NCBI RefSeq assembly: GCF_014652675.1
Contig: NZ_BMZG01000008.1
Coordinates: forward strand, 32,454 to 96,453
Source: Formosimonas limnophila
GTDB taxonomy: Bacteria > Pseudomonadota > Gammaproteobacteria > Burkholderiales > Burkholderiaceae
Length of the DNA stretch: 64,000 bases
Direction of reading: 5' to 3'
The position numbers were made by a program, and so were the translations under genes. The notes beneath the pieces were generated by a model. That model did not search any database. It was not told where the DNA came from and worked only from the letters and a program-made list of their open reading frames with translations. This document shows, in pieces, positions 28,848-37,992 of the stretch (positions within the stretch are counted from its first letter, which is position 1; each line of letters begins with the position of its first letter).

Positions 28848-30412
28848 ATGACCAAACCAAAAACCAATGAGCTGACTCATCACAAGACAGGACGTTTTCT
28901 AAACGCCGTCGAGAAGGTAGGAAATAAACTCCCTGACCCTGCTATATTATTTGCCCTGCTTATGGTTACTGTTTGGGTCATCTCGTGGATACTGTCAGGC
29001 GTGAGTTTCGCAGAGTTGGATCCACGCACGGGTAAAGCTATTGAGATTAAAAACTTACTCTCTGGCGCAGCTTTTACTGAGTTCACTGGTAAAATTGTCA
29101 CCACCTTTGTGAATTTCCCCCCTCTGGGCGTGGTTCTGGTAGCTATGCTGGGTTTGGGCATTGCCGAGTACAGCGGCTTTTTGGGTGCTGCCATCCGCTC
29201 AGCTTTGTCCATCACCCCAAAAAAATTACTCACACCTGCCGTAGTCTTAATCGGTGCAGCCAGCAGTGTGGCCATTGATGCGGGCTATGTGTTGGTCATT
29301 CCACTGGGCGGTGTAATTTTTATGCTGCTGGTCGTCATCCATTGGCGGGCATTGCAGCAGCTTTTGCTGGGGTATCAGGTGGCTTTTCTGCAACGATTGT
29401 ACCTGGTAGTTTAGATCCATTGCTCGCAGGTCTAACCCAAGCATCAGCTCGTTTGGCGGCTGATCCAGGTGCAGCCTCAATAGTGATTAACCCATTAAAC
29501 AACTATATTTTCACGACAGCATCGACCCTCTTGTTGACTTTAGTTGGCTGGTTTATCACTGATCGAGTGATTGAGCCACGTTTACGCACTCGCCAAATAG
29601 ACGCCGACATCACAGACTTACCACGTTTAGAAGCACTTAGCAGCAAAGAGCGCAAAGGTTTGATTTGGGCCGTGGTTTCAATGCTGGCGATTACCATTGC
29701 CATTGCATTGTGGTTATTGCCAGAGACTTCTCCATGGCGCAGTGAAAAAGGGGCCTTGACATCAGGTGATGCACCATTGATGAAATCGATTGTGCCCATT
29801 ATTTTTGTTGTGTTTTTATTGCCCGGCCTAATTTATGGCTTTATCACTGGTTCGCTCTGCAGCCATCGTGATGCAGTCAAAGGTTTGACCCATTCAATGA
29901 ATGGCATGTCGTACTATTTGGTCATGATTTTTTTCTGCTCACTGTTTGTTTATGCGTTTGCTCAATCAAACATTGGTTCATTATTGGCGCTCAAAGGTGC
30001 GACTTTGCTTAAAGAGTGGCAATTGCCACAAGGCCTGACACTCGTTGGTATTGTCCTGGTAACCGCATTTTTAAACTTACTGATTGGGTCAGCCTCTGCG
30101 AAATGGGCATTAATTGGTGCTGTCATGGTACCGATGCTCATGCAGTTGGGCATTTCACCAGACTTGACCCAAGCTGCCTATCGTGTTGGTGATTCGTCAA
30201 CAAACATCATCACACCACTCATGCCTTACTTCACATTGGTGGTTGTGTATTGCCAAAAATACTTGAAATCAACAGGAATTGGTACACTGGTGTCCATCAT
30301 GCTGCCTTATTCATTGGCATTTTTGGTCACATGGACGTTGTTCTTGTTTGTTTTTTGGTTTTTCGATATTCCTTTGGGTGTTGGTTCAAGCTATGCTTAT
30401 CCAGCCTCATAA
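28848..30412 (+). pseudogene. abgT: AbgT-family p-aminobenzoyl-glutamate transporter, interrupted by a frameshift
   Basis: Two overlapping frames together encode a complete AbgT-family inner-membrane transporter of about 521 residues. The first runs from ATG 28848 with a good AAAGGG ribosome site, through DAGYVLVIPLGGVIFML. The frame is lost at 29328-29332. Resuming one frame back gives GRHPLAGIAAAFAGVSGG, which is the expected continuation. Restoring a single G in the GG at 29330-29331 would mend the gene. The second part ends with the usual DSSTNIITPLMPYF. It may be a true recent mutation or an assembly error in a short G run. Confidence 0.88.
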
Positions 30413-30620
30413 GATAATCAAACAATAAAATTTGGGGCAAAATAAAATCCGCGGCTTGTAAAAACTGCACAAAACGACCATCTTGCGCATCCAGCCTATG
30501 ATGAGCGAAAGTAACGAATAAACAAGCTTTTGTATTGAAGCCACCATTGAGGCAAGTTTTGAGCATTATCGCGATTTTTTTCGATAAGCACTTTTAAAAA
30601 TTTCGGTACGCCCAAAAGGT
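30413..30620. other. Intergenic stretch downstream of abgT
   Basis: No gene is supported. A short open frame on the minus strand (about 30413-30566, including FVTFAHHRLDAQDGRFVQF) reads like coding sequence but runs into abgT antisense and has no recognised family; it could be a gene scrap. A weak hairpin TTATCG...CGATAA lies near 30565-30586. Confidence 0.3.
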
Positions 30621-30670
30621 CCCAATAGAAAATCGCCACTAAAGTAATTAAGTGGCGATTTTCTATTGGG
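30621..30670. terminator. Perfect 20-bp inverted repeat, bidirectional terminator
   Basis: Arms 30621-30640 and 30651-30670 are exact complements around a 10-base loop. The inner core (TCGCCACT and its complement) is followed by TTTTCTATT on the plus strand, and the same holds in reverse. It lies between the convergent abgT and ABC ATPase genes. The stem is unusually long for a terminator. Confidence 0.7.
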
Positions 30671-30692
30671 AAAAAGTCGAATCAGAGCCGCA

Positions 30693-31748
30693 TTACTGGC
30701 TTTTTGGAATTTCCGAAATCAAACTCACGCCATACGGTGCAAGCGCAACACCAACCTCGTCACCCGAACGGTACGGCATCAAGACATCAGCACTGATGGC
30801 AAACATATTGCCCACACTGGTATCAAGCTCAATCTCCCACATCATGCCGAGGTAAGTGGCTTTTTTAACCGTGGCTTTGAGCGTATTCGGCTCACCAATC
30901 GCTTTAATCACAATCGCTTCAGGGCGCACGGCGACTTGGGTAGCGTCATTCTTTGCACCTGTCGCGTGGGCCAGGGGCAAGCCGCCCAAATGGTAGCCTT
31001 GTGCATTTTTCTCAACGGGCAGTAAATTCGCTTCACCCATAAAACCTGCGACGAACTCGCTGTTTGGCTGTTGATACAGCTCTTGCGGCGTGCCCTGCTG
31101 CGCAATCACACCGACGTTCATGACGATGATTTGATCAGATACCGCCAAGGCTTCGTTTTGGTCGTGCGTCACATAAACCGCAGTAATGCCCAAACGCTGC
31201 TGCAATGCGCGAATTTCTTCACGCATTTGGCGGCGCAAACGCGCGTCGAGATTGGATAACGGCTCATCGAACAACAGAACCGACGGCTCCATCACCAAGG
31301 CACGCGCCAAGGCGACGCGTTGCTGCTGCCCGCCCGACAGCTCGGATGGCCAGCGATGCCCCAAGTGCCCTAAGCCGACTTGCTCCAAGGCTTCAAGCCC
31401 TCGCTCTTGCGCGGCTTTTTTCTTTAGACCTTGATTGAGCAAACCATAGGCGACGTTGTCAATCACCTTCATGTGGGGAAACAACGCGTAACTTTGGAAC
31501 ATCATACTGACGTTACGCGCCAATGGCGGCAAGAGCGTGACATCTTGGTCGCCAATCCAAATTTGACCTTCCGATGGTTGCTCCAAGCCCGCAATCATAC
31601 GTAGCGTGGTGGTTTTACCGCAACCCGACGGTCCTAACAATGTAACCAATGAACCCGCTTCGACCTTGAAGCTGATGTTTTTAACCACTTCGGTATCACC
31701 ATAGCGTTTGATGACGTTTTTGAATTCAATTACAGCTGCTTTTTTCAT
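30693..31748 (-). CDS. ABC transporter ATP-binding protein (AfuC/FbpC type)
   Basis: The 351-residue ATPase has Walker [10 protein letters not shown] near residue 39, the signature LSGGQQQR near 136, Walker B LLFDEPLSNLDA, and a C-terminal TOBE domain from about 240. The family energises import of ferric iron or of sugar phosphates by the associated permease. The ATG at 31748 (MKKAAVIEFKNV) is chosen because it starts right before the first strand of the ATPase fold; further upstream codons lie in the permease gene end. It follows the permease by 16 bases. Confidence 0.9.
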   Translation of the reverse strand: MKKAAVIEFKNVIKRYGDTEVVKNISFKVEAGSLVTLLGPSGCGKTTTLRMIAGLEQPSEGQIWIGDQDVTLLPPLARNVSMMFQSYALFPHMKVIDNVAYGLLNQGLKKKAAQERGLEALEQVGLGHLGHRWPSELSGGQQQRVALARALVMEPSVLLFDEPLSNLDARLRRQMREEIRALQQRLGITAVYVTHDQNEALAVSDQIIVMNVGVIAQQGTPQELYQQPNSEFVAGFMGEANLLPVEKNAQGYHLGGLPLAHATGAKNDATQVAVRPEAIVIKAIGEPNTLKATVKKATYLGMMWEIELDTSVGNMFAISADVLMPYRSGDEVGVALAPYGVSLISEIPKSQ

Positions 31749-31764
31749 GTTCAAACCTTTGATA

Positions 31765-33963
31765 TTATTGACCGTTAGAGCGACGACCGAGTTTGGCGTC
31801 ACCGACAAATTTTTGTACCCCCAAAAGCACCACCAGCATCAACACAATCAACACTGAGCAATACGCCAAAGCCTCGCCATATGCACCATTGCCGACGCGC
31901 TCAATGATGAATGTGGTCGCCAAGTGGTACTCGGCATTGACCAAGAAAATCACCGCAGTAATCGTCGTCACCGCACGGACAAAACCATACGACAGCGACG
32001 TGATAATCGCGGGACGCAACAACGGGAACGTAACCCGTCGCAATGTGCCCAAAGTGGTTGAGCCGAGCATCAATGAGGCTTCGTCTAAACTCTTATCAAT
32101 CTGCTTGAACGATGCCAAGCCCGCGCGAACGGATACAGGTAAGTTACGGAAAATAAAGCTCAAGACAATAATTGCCGCAGTGCCCGTCAATTCAAACGGT
32201 GGTAAATTAAACGCCATGATGTAGCTCACACCGAGCACCGTACCGGGAATCGCAAAGGTAATCAGATTGGCAAACTCAAAGCTGTCGCGCCCTTTAAACT
32301 CAGTACGTGCCAAGACATATGAGGTCAAAATCCCAATCAATGCGGTAATCGGTGCAGCAATCAAAGCGAGCTTCATCGTCGTCCACAATGAGCTCCATGC
32401 CGTACCAGACCAGATAATGCCCGCCACGCCTGATTCAATCCCAAAGGCTTTTTTGAAATGCACGAGCGATGGCGTATAGTCCAAGCCCCAGTTCTGCACC
32501 AAACCACCAATGAGCGCAAAGGCATACAGCGCAATCGTCAACGCCAACCATGGCAAAGCAATCGCCAAACCCGCACGCTTCACACCCTTCGGCAATGCCA
32601 TCGGAATACCCGAATCGCCCTTACCACCGACAGTGACATAGTTTTTCTTACCGACCACGCTGTGTTGAATATAAAACGCGAGCATTGCGAGCAACAAAAG
32701 AATAAACGACAAGCCCGCCGCGCGACCTGGGTCAAGCGTTGCACCGACAATCGCGAAATAAATTTCAGTAGAAAATACTTTGTAGTTTTCACCCAGCAAA
32801 ATCGGGTTGCCAAAGTCAGCAATACTCTCAACAAAGCCAATCAAAAACGAATTACCCAACGCAGGCAACAACAGCGGGAACGTCACCGTCCAAAACGTGC
32901 GGCGATTATCCGAACCCAAGGTTTGCGCAGCTTCCTCTAAACTCGGTGCCAATGCTTGCACTGCGCCACGAATAATCATGTACGCCACAGGCGTGAAGGC
33001 AAACGTCTGCGCTAAGACCACACCATCCAAACCATAAATCCAACGCCCCAAAGTCACGCCAAACGTACCTTCAATGAGCTGAGTCAAAATGCCTTGACGA
33101 CCGAATAACAGCAATAAGCCTAAACCCAAGACAAACGGTGGCGTAATCACAGGTAATAATGCCATTGCACGCAACCACGGCGGATTGTATTGGCCAAAAA
33201 AACCACGTCGCTCGCCGAGCAATGCAAAAATCAAACCGAGCACCGTCGTCGTGATGCCGCAAATGGTTGCTAAAAATAAAGTATTCCAAAACACACCGCA
33301 ACTATCAGATGAATACACACAGGCCAACGACCACACATCGCGCTCAGTCATCCGAGCCATCCACGTCGCGCTGCTCAAATGGCGCACGCCCGCTTCATCG
33401 ACATAAAACATATTAAGAATCGACTTACCTACAGGCCAGCCGACAAAAATCAGCAGCATTGCCGCAATGCACACAACCAAAGTTGCCACCAAAGCATCGC
33501 CTTTAAAGTAGCCCAGTTCAGCAATCGCTACCCCAATCAACGCAAACATCGACCACAGATAGACATAAGCACCCAAGCCCATGCCAAACTGCCGCCATTG
33601 ACTCGCACCCGGCAAATGCTCCAACCCCAGCGATGCACCAGTTAAACCAATGGCAAAGCCAGAGTAGATAAAAGACAAACTACCGAGAATGCCAAAAACC
33701 AAAGCGATCCGCCCACGCAAAACGCCACGTGGCATAAAGCCCACACCGATAACGACAGCAGCCAAAACCATAAATGGTACCAACCAAGGGTTATTCAGAG
33801 TAGCCATGTGCGCCAATGCGGTGGCAAAGTCAGGTGCATACCAAAGCGACCAGAGCCCTTTCCAAGCGTTGGTGTTGCTCGGCATATACCAAGGCAAAAT
33901 CAGCATGGACAACAACATGACCAAGCCAATATTTCGGACATAATGAGAAGTGGATTTGTTCAT
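31765..33963 (-). CDS. Fused two-domain ABC permease (AfuB/FbpB type)
   Basis: A 732-residue inner-membrane permease with two binding-protein-dependent transport domains. EAA loops are EEAAQTLGSDNRRTFWTVTFP in the middle and DEASLMLGSTTLGTLRRVTFPLL near the end. A group of extra hydrophobic segments fills the first 200 residues. This length fits AfuB-type permeases better than the roughly 500-residue FbpB/SfuB permeases. It forms an importer with the lipoprotein gene upstream and the ATPase downstream. Confidence 0.88.
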   Translation of the reverse strand: MNKSTSHYVRNIGLVMLLSMLILPWYMPSNTNAWKGLWSLWYAPDFATALAHMATLNNPWLVPFMVLAAVVIGVGFMPRGVLRGRIALVFGILGSLSFIYSGFAIGLTGASLGLEHLPGASQWRQFGMGLGAYVYLWSMFALIGVAIAELGYFKGDALVATLVVCIAAMLLIFVGWPVGKSILNMFYVDEAGVRHLSSATWMARMTERDVWSLACVYSSDSCGVFWNTLFLATICGITTTVLGLIFALLGERRGFFGQYNPPWLRAMALLPVITPPFVLGLGLLLLFGRQGILTQLIEGTFGVTLGRWIYGLDGVVLAQTFAFTPVAYMIIRGAVQALAPSLEEAAQTLGSDNRRTFWTVTFPLLLPALGNSFLIGFVESIADFGNPILLGENYKVFSTEIYFAIVGATLDPGRAAGLSFILLLLAMLAFYIQHSVVGKKNYVTVGGKGDSGIPMALPKGVKRAGLAIALPWLALTIALYAFALIGGLVQNWGLDYTPSLVHFKKAFGIESGVAGIIWSGTAWSSLWTTMKLALIAAPITALIGILTSYVLARTEFKGRDSFEFANLITFAIPGTVLGVSYIMAFNLPPFELTGTAAIIVLSFIFRNLPVSVRAGLASFKQIDKSLDEASLMLGSTTLGTLRRVTFPLLRPAIITSLSYGFVRAVTTITAVIFLVNAEYHLATTFIIERVGNGAYGEALAYCSVLIVLMLVVLLGVQKFVGDAKLGRRSNGQ

Positions 33964-34049
33964 AAGAATCTTCTAAGCCAATGGCTTATCAACATCATCA
34001 ATCATTCACAGATTGGCCAAATAGCCAGTCAATGGGCAATCAGCAAGTA

Positions 34050-34080
34050 ACAAAAAACCCGTTATAGGCGGGTTTTTTGT
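34050..34080. terminator. Hairpin between the binding-protein and permease genes
   Basis: A 12-bp perfect stem (ACAAAAAACCCG and its complement) with a 7-base loop and A/T tracts on both sides. It lies inside the operon, 30 bases after the binding-protein stop. It probably ends most transcripts there, leaving more receptor than permease mRNA. Confidence 0.85.
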
Positions 34081-34109
34081 CATTAACGCTAAACTACTGG
34101 TTTAAACGT

Positions 34110-35237
34110 TTATTTCTTCGCTGCTTCGGCAGGTGCTGCTGCTTTAGCATCGGCTGGTTTCGCGTCAGTTGCTGGTGCATCCTTAACCAAACTACCGATT
34201 TCGTCTGACCAACGTGCAATCAAACGTTTACGTTCAACTTCTGCGCCGTATTTTTTCAAGTCATATTTAATGAGTTTGACTTTGGTCGGATCTGGTGCAC
34301 CTGCTGGAACGGCTGCTTTGGTGTTCGATGGTGTGTGAAATTGTTTCACTGTTGCGCCGACAGCTTGCCCCTCAGGTGACAATGCCCAGTCAACGAATTT
34401 TTTCGCAGCGTCCATGTTACGTGCGCCTTTGACGATAGAAATACCACCCACTTCGTAACCAGTGCCTTCGCATGGCACAATAGTTTCGAGCTTAAAGCCG
34501 GCTTGTTGCTCCGTGACCGCGTCTTGCAAGAAGCTCACCGACACGCCTGTTTCACCACGTGCGACCGCTTTAATTGGTGCAGTACCTGATTTGGTATATT
34601 GGCTGACGTTGCCGTGCAAAGACTTCAAATAGGCAAATGCTTTATCTTCACCCATCAACTGCACCAACGTGGCAATCGCCACATAGGCTGTACCCGATGA
34701 GTTTGGATTGGCGATTTGTACTTCGCCTTTGTACTCTGGTTTGCTCAAGTCAGCCCAGCACCCAGGTGCCTTGGCATTTTTCTTGGTCAAAAGCTCTGAA
34801 TTCGCGCCAAAGCCCAAAACGCCCATGTACACACCGTGGGTTTTATTGCCCGTGATGGTCGCGATTTCTTGCGCCCATGGGTGCAACTCAGCATTGGCGG
34901 GTGAGTCATACGCTTCAGTCAGATTACGCTCAGCGGCAGCAATGTGTGGGTCACCTGTACCACCGTACCACACGTCGGTTTTTGGGTTGGCCGACTCAGC
35001 ATTGAGTTGCGCGAGTGACTCACCAGAGCCTTTTTGTGTGATGGCAACTTTAACGCCGGTCTTTTTCTCAAAAGCCACCGCTGCAGCATTGCACCAGTCG
35101 GCTTGCACACTACACAAAACATTGAGTTGAGCAGCAGAGTCAGTGGTTGCTGCCGCACCACCCGCGGTTTCTGGTTTGCCGCCGCAAGCAGCGAGCATGG
35201 CAGTGGATAAGGCCAGCATCATATATTTTTTATACAT
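34110..35237 (-). CDS. ABC transporter substrate-binding lipoprotein (AfuA/FbpA type)
   Basis: The 375-residue receptor has a signal peptide ending MLAAC-GG, so it should be a lipoprotein. The mature part is a family 1 binding protein with NVLCSVQADWCNAAA, TGVKVAITQKGSGESLAQL and DVWYGGTGDPHIAA. The tail, about 25 residues of Ala, Pro, Asp and Lys, is low-complexity. It is commonly annotated as a ferric-iron receptor, but AfuA relatives bind sugar phosphates, so the ligand is open. Confidence 0.87.
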   Translation of the reverse strand: MYKKYMMLALSTAMLAACGGKPETAGGAAATTDSAAQLNVLCSVQADWCNAAAVAFEKKTGVKVAITQKGSGESLAQLNAESANPKTDVWYGGTGDPHIAAAERNLTEAYDSPANAELHPWAQEIATITGNKTHGVYMGVLGFGANSELLTKKNAKAPGCWADLSKPEYKGEVQIANPNSSGTAYVAIATLVQLMGEDKAFAYLKSLHGNVSQYTKSGTAPIKAVARGETGVSVSFLQDAVTEQQAGFKLETIVPCEGTGYEVGGISIVKGARNMDAAKKFVDWALSPEGQAVGATVKQFHTPSNTKAAVPAGAPDPTKVKLIKYDLKKYGAEVERKRLIARWSDEIGSLVKDAPATDAKPADAKAAAPAEAAKK

Positions 35238-35314
35238 TCTTACATCTCCAAATTCGATTGTGGTTTACTTGTGCGATAACAACGCTTCTACAGTTGTGCG
35301 CGCATTATGCATGA

Positions 35315-35343
35315 ATTATGTGAAAATTGAAATATATCCGCAA
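35315..35343 (-). promoter_or_regulatory. Likely sigma70 promoter of the AfuA/FbpA-type operon
   Basis: On the minus strand TTGCGG, a 17-base spacer, then CATAAT, about 80 bases before the binding-protein start. AT-rich sequence overlaps it, but no convincing Fur box could be read. The rest of 35238-35506, between this gene and eptA, holds no gene. Confidence 0.45.
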
Positions 35344-35506
35344 CCAGTTACCCAGACAGAGCGTATTCCATAGTGCAAACACCTTGTACTTGTCAACATT
35401 CTGTATGCAAATCATGCGAGAATAGCACCTCAAAGAAGCAACTGAACATGCCTTCCAAACCCAATGTATTTATCAAGTATCCCCCTAATAAAGCATCGTT
35501 TAAAAC

Positions 35507-37102
35507 ATGAAATCACTACTGACATCGCACAAATGGCCGCTCATCACAGCCCTTGCACTCACTGCATTTTATAATTTGACCTTTTTTCAGCATGTCTTGA
35601 GCGTTTATCCTTTGAGCGATAATTTCGCTTTTGTGGCTTCTTTGGTCGTCTTGTTGTTTTGTGCAACAGCCTTGGTGTTGGTACTTTTGTGTATCAAAGG
35701 GGGCACACGATGGGTACTGGGGTTTATATTTGTCGCAGCAGCTTTTGCGGCTTATTATATGGACACCTTTAATGTCGTGATTGACAAAACCATGTTGCTC
35801 AATGTGGCGCAAACCGACGTCAAAGAAACGAGCGACTTATTCACAGGAAAGTTAGTGGGATACGTGCTGATTCTCGGTGTTTTACCTGCATATTTGATAT
35901 CTCGAGTTTCATTGGCACGCATAAGCTGGCCGAAAATACTCGTTCATAAAACCTTATTGGTCGGCGCTTTGATTGCGATTGCCGCAATGGTCGTCCTGCC
36001 TTTAAGCAATCAATACAGCTCTTTTTTTCGTGAACACAAAGTGATACGTTTTTATGCCAATCCACTCACGCCTCTTTATGCTGCTGGTCAGTTTGCCTTT
36101 AAAAACAGTGACACAACCCCGATTGATGTGGCTGCAGTTGGGACTGATGCTCACATTCCTGCGACAGATATTCATCGTGAGCTAATTGTCATCGTGGTTG
36201 GCGAAACAGCACGCTCTGACCGTTTTTCACTCAACGGCTATGAAAAACCCACCAATCCACTTTTGTCGAAAGAAAAAGTAGTGAGTTTCAAAAACTTCAC
36301 ATCCTGTGGCACCAGTACAGCTGTCTCTGTGCCTTGTATGTTTTCGCCTTTTGGTCGAGAGGATTACAGTGAGAAAAAATTTCATGCTTCCGAAAACCTC
36401 ATTGATTTGCTGGCGCACGCTGATGTAAATGTCCTTTGGCGCGACAACAACTCAAGCTCAAAAGGCGTTGCGGTACGCGCCGAAAACGTCTTGTACGAAG
36501 ACTATCAAACCCCCAAAAAAAACACCATTTGCGACATCGAGTGTCGTGATGAAGGTATGCTGGTCGGGCTTCAGGACTACATTGATCAACACCCCACGGG
36601 TGACATCACCGTGGTCTTGCATCAAATGGGCAGCCATGGGCCTGCGTACTACAAGCGCTATCCTGCTGCATTCGAGCAATTCAAACCCACATGTCAAAAT
36701 AATTTACTCGAAAAATGCAGTGTCGAGGAAATTTCAAACACCTATGACAACACGATTTTATACACGGACTACTTCCTCTCAAAAGTCATCGGTCTCCTCA
36801 AAAACAACACCCCGAAATTCGAGTCAGCCATGTTTTATCTAAGCGATCATGGTGAGTCGCTTGGCGAGAATGGTATTTACTTGCACGGCATGCCTTATGC
36901 CATTGCACCGAAAGCACAAACACACGTTGGTGCAATCATGTGGATATCGGATAATTTTGATGAGGTTACGTTCGATCAAATCAACGCAAAATCAGACCAG
37001 CCGCTGTCTCACGATAATTTGTTCCACACCACCTTAGGATTTATGGAAATCGAATCCAAAGCCTACCGCCCAGAGCTTGATATTCTCAAACCAAATCGTT
37101 AG
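35507..37102 (+). CDS. eptA: Lipid A phosphoethanolamine transferase (EptA/MCR family)
   Basis: It transfers phosphoethanolamine from phosphatidylethanolamine to lipid A on the periplasmic face of the inner membrane; family members lower polymyxin binding. Five hydrophobic segments lie in residues 1-175. The sulfatase-fold domain follows, with GETARSDRFSLNGY, the nucleophilic Thr in SCGTSTAVSVPCMFS near 270, WRDNNSSSKGV and SDHGESLGENGIYLHG. The 531-residue length fits. No two-component regulator is next to it. No clear ribosome site precedes the ATG. Confidence 0.93.
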   Translation: MKSLLTSHKWPLITALALTAFYNLTFFQHVLSVYPLSDNFAFVASLVVLLFCATALVLVLLCIKGGTRWVLGFIFVAAAFAAYYMDTFNVVIDKTMLLNVAQTDVKETSDLFTGKLVGYVLILGVLPAYLISRVSLARISWPKILVHKTLLVGALIAIAAMVVLPLSNQYSSFFREHKVIRFYANPLTPLYAAGQFAFKNSDTTPIDVAAVGTDAHIPATDIHRELIVIVVGETARSDRFSLNGYEKPTNPLLSKEKVVSFKNFTSCGTSTAVSVPCMFSPFGREDYSEKKFHASENLIDLLAHADVNVLWRDNNSSSKGVAVRAENVLYEDYQTPKKNTICDIECRDEGMLVGLQDYIDQHPTGDITVVLHQMGSHGPAYYKRYPAAFEQFKPTCQNNLLEKCSVEEISNTYDNTILYTDYFLSKVIGLLKNNTPKFESAMFYLSDHGESLGENGIYLHGMPYAIAPKAQTHVGAIMWISDNFDEVTFDQINAKSDQPLSHDNLFHTTLGFMEIESKAYRPELDILKPNR

Positions 37103-37107
37103 CCTCT

Positions 37108-37989
37108 ATGCAATCACTGTGGATGCTCGCCGCTTCGTTTTTTTTCGCCTTGATGGGCATGTTCATCAAGTTGGCGGGCACGCAACACAATCTCGGTGAA
37201 ATCGTGTTTTTTCGCGGTGTACCCAGTGTTTTAGCAATTGGTTTTTTCGCTTTATACCACCATTACCCCTTGCTTGGTGACCAACTGAAAACCCACGCAC
37301 GGCGCAACATCAGCGGCGTCACCTCCATGTGGCTCGGTGCATACAGCACGACTCTTTTGCCACTGGGTACAGCCAGCACGCTCAAATACACGTCTCCGCT
37401 ATTCATTGCAGCAGCGCTTTTGTTCCAATCTTATTATCCTGGCATTTTACGCCAACAGTGGTTGCGCTTTGGGGCATTGGGACTCGGCTTCATCGGTGTT
37501 TTGTTGATATGCAATCCGTTCGTGGACAATGGTTTGCATAGCGGTGCGCTTTTTGCCGCTTTGATGAGCGGGCTGATGGGCGCCACCGCCTACCTCACTG
37601 TGCGCAGTTTGGGAAAATTGGGTGAGCCAGAATGGCGCACCGTTTTACTGTTCTCAACCAGTGTGCTGCTAACTGGGGCTGTCGGCGTTGGCCTCCTTGG
37701 CATCTCATCGTACACATGGACGTCGTTTGGTTATTTGATGGGCATTGGTCTGTCGGGCCTGTTTGGACAGTTGTGTATGACACGTGCTTTCAGCCGTGGC
37801 TCGGCAACATTGGCGGCGACATTACAGTATTCAGGTATTATTTTTTCAGCGATGCTGGGGTATTGGATTTGGTTAGAAACCGTTGATACCATTGGTTTTA
37901 TGGGTATCAGTTTGGTGATTATTTCTGGATTGGCTGCAACGTGGTACGTCCGGAACCTGCGCAGCGCACCCAACACGTCAAAAGGGTAA
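37108..37989 (+). CDS. EamA/DMT-superfamily transporter
   Basis: The 293-residue protein has about ten hydrophobic segments in two EamA repeats, with the typical second-half stretch ARFSRGSATLAATLQY-like (here TRAFSRGSATLAATLQYSGIIFSAMLGY). The cargo is unknown. It starts five bases after eptA and ends three bases before the sulfurtransferase gene, so the three are probably co-transcribed. Confidence 0.82.
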   Translation: MQSLWMLAASFFFALMGMFIKLAGTQHNLGEIVFFRGVPSVLAIGFFALYHHYPLLGDQLKTHARRNISGVTSMWLGAYSTTLLPLGTASTLKYTSPLFIAAALLFQSYYPGILRQQWLRFGALGLGFIGVLLICNPFVDNGLHSGALFAALMSGLMGATAYLTVRSLGKLGEPEWRTVLLFSTSVLLTGAVGVGLLGISSYTWTSFGYLMGIGLSGLFGQLCMTRAFSRGSATLAATLQYSGIIFSAMLGYWIWLETVDTIGFMGISLVIISGLAATWYVRNLRSAPNTSKG

Positions 37990-37992
37990 CTC

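Noticed and set aside
29320..29345. Programmed frameshift in abgT
   Set aside because: No slippery heptamer or downstream structure is seen, and the family is not known to use frameshifting. A one-base loss explains it.
30413..30566. Minus-strand frame with coding-like residues (AHHRLDAQDGRF)
   Set aside because: It continues antisense into abgT, has no family match I can name and no ribosome site. It may be a gene scrap, so it is only mentioned in the intergenic entry.
35238..35506. Fur box in the divergent region before the ABC importer
   Set aside because: AT-rich words resemble parts of a Fur site, but no 19-base match with acceptable symmetry was found.
35507..37102. Acquired mcr-type colistin resistance gene
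   Set aside because: The gene lies in a tight plus-strand run with sseA and no mobile element flanks it, so it looks like a chromosomal eptA. The IS end at 63875 is far away.
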